NCBI RefSeq assembly: GCF_020740795.1
Contig: NC_067282.1
Span: 143,826,858-143,890,857, forward strand
Length of the DNA: 64,000 bases
Direction of reading: 5' to 3'
Origin: Apus apus
Lineage: Eukaryota > Chordata > Aves > Apodiformes > Apodidae
The notes beneath the pieces were generated by a model that was not told the DNA's origin, did no database searches, and saw only the letters and a program-made list of their open reading frames with translations. The position numbers and the translations under genes were made by a program. Shown in pieces: positions 60,311-64,000 of this stretch (position 1 is the first letter of the stretch; each line of letters opens with the position of its first letter).

Positions 60311-61871
60311 CTTTGGAATGAAAGAAACAGAATAATTAATTAATCTTCATGCTAGTTCTGCAAGGGAAGGGTGGGTTCAGCTGCCTAAAAGCCAGGAATG
60401 GAGCTATGGTGGGGCCTGGGCAGAGTCCTTTACAGTCAACAGAGCCAGAACAGGCATCTCCCAGAAGTGACTCCATTCAGTCTAAGATAGGTGAGATGAA
60501 TCACTGCAGTTGCTTAACACTCTCCAATGACTGTATGGGGAGCCTATTCTTCTAGCTCAGCTCTACAGATTCCTAACTCTTAGGTAACTACTGTCAGCCG
60601 AGATTAACCCTATCTGAACAAAGAGTAGAGGGCAATGACAAAATGACTCAGAATTTTATCAGTCTCGTTTGATCAAGTGATTTCTGTTGCTCATTAAACT
60701 GGCTTATCAAAAATGTCTAGGCATTAGGTAGCCTGCAGCTTTCAGTGCTACATATTTCAGTGATATCTCTAGGGGACCCGATTAGCACAGGAACAGTAAT
60801 CAGCTTTTTGAAAACTCAGATCCAACAAATGTATCTTAAAGGCATACACAAAGTACCAGTGACTTCAGAAAATTCATGCCATCAAGGATATTGCTGTACA
60901 GTAAAGTCAGGAATGTAGTTCCAAAAAAACCAGAGACAACAAAATCCAATTAAAGTTTATACGGGTACAGCACTCTTATTCTTGAACACAGAGTTCTGGT
61001 TTGTAGGTCAGCATACTGCTGAGTGATGGAAGACTGTTCAAGGATACTACACTAAGTAACTTTTTCAAATTTCAACTAAAAATCTACAAGAAGAAACAAC
61101 CTGATTAATAAATGCTAAAGACTATAGCTTGAAAAATCAATTAGTTTCTGATTATAAGGTATTTTGGGTGACAGGAATTCTGAATGGCAAGATAACAAGG
61201 AATGAAACCAGTTTGAAATGCAGGCTGAGGGTAGATAGGTTGAAGTCAACCCAGCTGTGTGTTGAAAAGCAGTCATAGAGCTTCAAAAAGAAAGAAAGAA
61301 ACTGGTTTGTTGGCAACTTCATGCTGGTCATTTTTTTGTTGATTTTGACTGTGGCAGTAAATGTTTGCCAACACCTTTCCCAGGCCCTACCTTTTTGTCT
61401 GAATGTAACTAACACCTGGGCTCACAGACCGTACAAACAACAGGGAGAACAAACTGCTCTGATTTTGAAGCAGCCAGCTGCCTCACCCTGCCTTGGTTTT
61501 TGCTGGCACCTCAGGCCTTCTGTGTCAGGTTGGTTCAGTCACTTGGTGGATGGACACCTACTGTGCATCACTTCTCAGCATTTGAGACTTCTGGCAAACA
61601 GCCACAATGTTTTTCATAAACTTTGCTAGTGGATATAAAGCCACAGAAGGAAAGAATATGAACACAGATAAGCAAAATTAAAGGGCACACATTCATTACT
61701 TGTGCAGGACTATATACAATTAATAGAAACACCAAATTCATACACTACTCGAAATCCTGTCATGGGCTGGTTTTTAACAATGCAGAAGTGCCAAGGGCCC
61801 CAGAGAACAAACAAGAGGGTTTTAAATCTGAAATGACAGATTACAAATCTTTGCTCTAACCCAGATCTTAC
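60311..61871 (-). other. PKP2: PKP2 last intron
   Basis: 1.56 kb intron with donor gtaagatc and an acceptor in ...cattccaaag. An (AAAG)n run is at about 61285-61301. No mobile element is recognised. Confidence 0.7.
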
Positions 61872-61959
61872 CTTTTTGTACACACTGTGGAGATCAGTAT
61901 GTGACCACAAGGAGTAGAGGAGGACTGAGGCCGCCCGACTAGCTTTGCTGAACATACTA
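61872..61959 (-). CDS. PKP2: PKP2 penultimate coding exon
   Basis: 88 nt on the - strand between acaaaattgcag and AAAAAG|gtaagat. It encodes [20 protein letters not shown] and TDLHSVYKK, matching [20 protein letters not shown] of human PKP2. It enters in phase 2 and leaves in phase 0. This is the last armadillo helix and start of the tail. Confidence 0.95.
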
Positions 61960-62947
61960 CTGCAATTTTGTGAAAAGAATGATAAAACATGTTTAAATTC
62001 CCACTTCCTAATCACAATGCGTGTGCAGACGTCAGCAAACGTAACCTTGTAGCATTCATTCTGTTTATCTTTCATTCTAATTACTGTTTTATTGCTCTTC
62101 AGGTATTCTAGCACATTTCATGCAGCCCTGACTACTGAAACAAATGAAAAATGCCTTCTTGCTTCAAGTATTCTTCAAAATTAGGGAGAAATTAAGTACT
62201 TTACAGCCTTCATCTGAGAGCAGCTAACATACTGTTCATATTCAGTTTAGGGAAATACAACATTCAACATAACAGGCATTCAGAAAGATCTTTCCAGCAG
62301 GTAAAATCTCTGGTTAATTAAATAAGATTTAAACTACATAGAGCCTCATGAAGCCTTCTTTATGAAGCGGAATTTCCTCTTCTGTTTAGTAAAATGAGAG
62401 AAAGGCTAACAGAATTAATTCATATTCACAAAGCATTAATTTTTCTATTTTGAATAAACATTGGTTGCATATGATTACATATTAAATAAATGATTAAAAG
62501 AAACTCAACATCTGTTATCTGAAATGCTCCTTTAAAATATTTTTTAGGTACAGTTCTATCTGCTTTATAAAATGTATCTCTGCACTTTTCTGATAAAAAT
62601 CAGGGCTGTGTTAGAAACTTTTTTGGGACAGGTCAGCCACTTCATATATCAGAATATATGTTGTGCCATTATCTTCTGAGAAGTTATTTAAAATGCTGGA
62701 ACATGGCAAATGTAGCTGTGGATGGAACAGTTGCTACTAGAGATTTTTCTGTATGGAACAGTTGTTATTAGATTTTTCTGTATTTCCCAGTATGTGCAAT
62801 TCTATTCACATCACAATCACTTATTTAAGCTGTGCTGTAACTCAAGATGCAATATTTTTTCATCCTAAGTGGAAGAGGTTCCAGTTTTGTTGTTTTTTTT
62901 TTCCCCAGGGAAAGAAGGGAGAGGGGAAGGCTTCTCAACCATCTTAC
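61960..62947 (-). other. PKP2: PKP2 intron
   Basis: About 990 bp, AT-rich. A near-exact direct repeat (tggaacagttg..tta.tagatttttctgtat) is present at about 62724-62780. No other feature is seen. Confidence 0.65.
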
Positions 62948-63137
62948 CTGTCATTCATGCTGATGGTAATAATCTTTGGTAGGCCATCGGCACTCAGGAG
63001 AAGTCGTGCATTGTGTGAATTGCTCTGTGTCAAATTGTACAAGGTGTAGCAGATGGATGCTGTGGTTTCACAGACAATATCAGACCCTGGGGCAGACTCG
63101 GGAAGTATCGAGACCAAATCAGGCAAAACTTCTCTAG
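62948..63137 (-). CDS. PKP2: PKP2 antepenultimate coding exon (armadillo repeat)
   Basis: 190 nt on the - strand. The best acceptor is cttccaacttgtag at 63138; four bases later a second tag is possible but has a worse context. It encodes REVLPDLVSILPES, CETTASICYTLYNLTQSNSH and GLPKIITISMND, with the T-A-S-x-C-Y-T-L-x-N pattern of plakophilin armadillo repeats. The donor is GACAG|gtaaga (phase 2). Confidence 0.93.
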
Positions 63138-64000
63138 CTACAAGTTGGAAGAGAGACAAGCAATTCCATTACCAACAGGTGCAGATTTATCTAGGGGTCC
63201 TACAAGACCTTATTGCTCCCATTAGCAGCTACCAGGGTGCTGTGTGTCCCATGACAGAGTCAAGGTTTCAAACCTGCATTACAATCCCACATTTTAGGTT
63301 AAGCTGTGTCTGCACTGAATCTGACATGATGTATTTTGCCTCCTACACAAAATATGAATACCTTGTGTACTGCAGGGATGTCAGCAGTCATGTGCTAGCA
63401 GCAGGCTGCCACTTGCTGAGGAACCCTATGTGTTCTACAGGTATAGTGACACACAGCAAACTGAGAAAGGGTGACTGCAGCACAACTGTTAGTGTGGCAC
63501 TTGTCAGTCATCAGCTGTAAAGGGATGCAAACTCTCAGCCTTCTGAACCTGTGTGTCAGCTATTTATTTAAGAAGAACATCATATTCTGAAGTCCACTCT
63601 TACTCAAGAAACACTCATCACTTTAACCACACTGGATTTGACCCTATCAGCCACCTGAACAGCAGCTGAGTCCTACTTTACGCTGTGAGATCTGTGCCAT
63701 GGGGACCAGAGCTAACGGAGCAAATTATAAGAATCGGCAAGAGCTCAGAGCCAGATGCTCCCACTGGAAGAACTAGAACTGGGCAGTAGTTTGGGGCTAT
63801 TTGGGGCCATTCTCCTCTCCCTACCTGTGTTCCACTTAGATGAAGTGCTTTGCTCTCTGTGAGTTCCATTCATTCCTCCAGATGGGTGTGTGATAAGGTT
63901 CATGAATATTGAGACTACACTACATCCAATTAAAAAAAAGGACCTTTAAAACAGAATGAACCACCTGCTATGCTAAGTATCTCTGATAGTCCATTCTTTC
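63138..64000 (-). other. PKP2: PKP2 intron reaching the right edge
   Basis: Intron sequence upstream of the last armadillo exons. A + strand open frame (63053-63520) overlaps the antisense of the exon and has no motif. Nothing else is recognised. Confidence 0.65.

Larger units (their letters stand above)
60242..63137 (-). other. PKP2: PKP2 (plakophilin-2), last three coding exons
   Basis: Plakophilin-2 is an armadillo-repeat protein of desmosomes that links cadherins and desmoplakin to intermediate filaments. It is essential in heart and epithelia. The three exons here encode the end of the armadillo region and the C-terminal tail. They join in frame (phase 2 then phase 0) and end in TAKAYHSLKD-like residues (TTKAYNSLKD), diagnostic for PKP2 over PKP1, PKP3 and PKP4. 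The gene is on the - strand and continues past the right edge. It faces the CDADC1-like gene tail to tail across ~41 kb. Confidence 0.93.

Noticed and set aside
63053..63520. 155-codon + strand open frame
   Set aside because: It is antisense to the PKP2 exon at 62948-63137 and continues into its intron without any motif.
1..64000. CRISPR arrays, tRNA, rRNA, phage or bacterial-type operons, intact retroviruses
   Set aside because: No regularly spaced repeats, cloverleaf signatures, rRNA words or gag/pol/env-like frames were recognised. The content is ordinary vertebrate nuclear DNA with CR1.

Overview
The window looks like nuclear DNA from a bird, or less likely another sauropsid. It has short exons separated by introns, AT-rich non-coding DNA, and a repeat content that is almost entirely CR1 LINE fragments. 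Most of these end in the 8-bp tail repeat of the ATTCTATG type. The last three coding exons of plakophilin-2 (PKP2) sit at the right edge. No bacterial-type gene organisation, CRISPR array, rRNA or tRNA was seen.

Left part (about 969-18990, + strand): sixteen coding exons of a gene related to CDADC1, the two-domain zinc deaminase of the dCMP-deaminase superfamily. The exons form two consecutive CDADC1-like units. Each unit has a deaminase-fold N-half without catalytic Glu (LHAV) followed by a C-half with a complete site (H/C-A-E plus PCxxC). Unit 1 is exons 969-9394, and its first exon must lie left of the window. Unit 2 is exons 10015-18990. Matching exons have the same phases and near-identical sizes (187/187, 408/429, 53/47, 137/122, 133/121, 31/31, 66/68 nt). 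The sixteen exons sum to 2157 nt, which is 718 codons plus a stop and stays in frame throughout. The simplest reading is one gene with four deaminase-type domains, made by internal duplication or by fusion of tandem copies. Two adjacent genes remain possible, because the splice site joining the units is weak and unit 1 has a nearby in-frame stop (9460-9462).

Middle part (about 19-60 kb): intergenic DNA between two genes that point at each other. It holds many CR1 pieces in both orientations, simple repeats and some C-rich patches, but no convincing coding exon. One CR1 (31.5-33.3 kb) carries an inverted internal segment in its collinear place. Another, in the unit 1 intron at 5-7 kb, is split by about 700 bp of unclassified DNA.

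Right part (60242-63137, - strand): PKP2 armadillo-repeat and C-terminal exons. The rest of PKP2 continues beyond the right edge.

All calls come from reading the sequence and from remembered family features. No database search was run.
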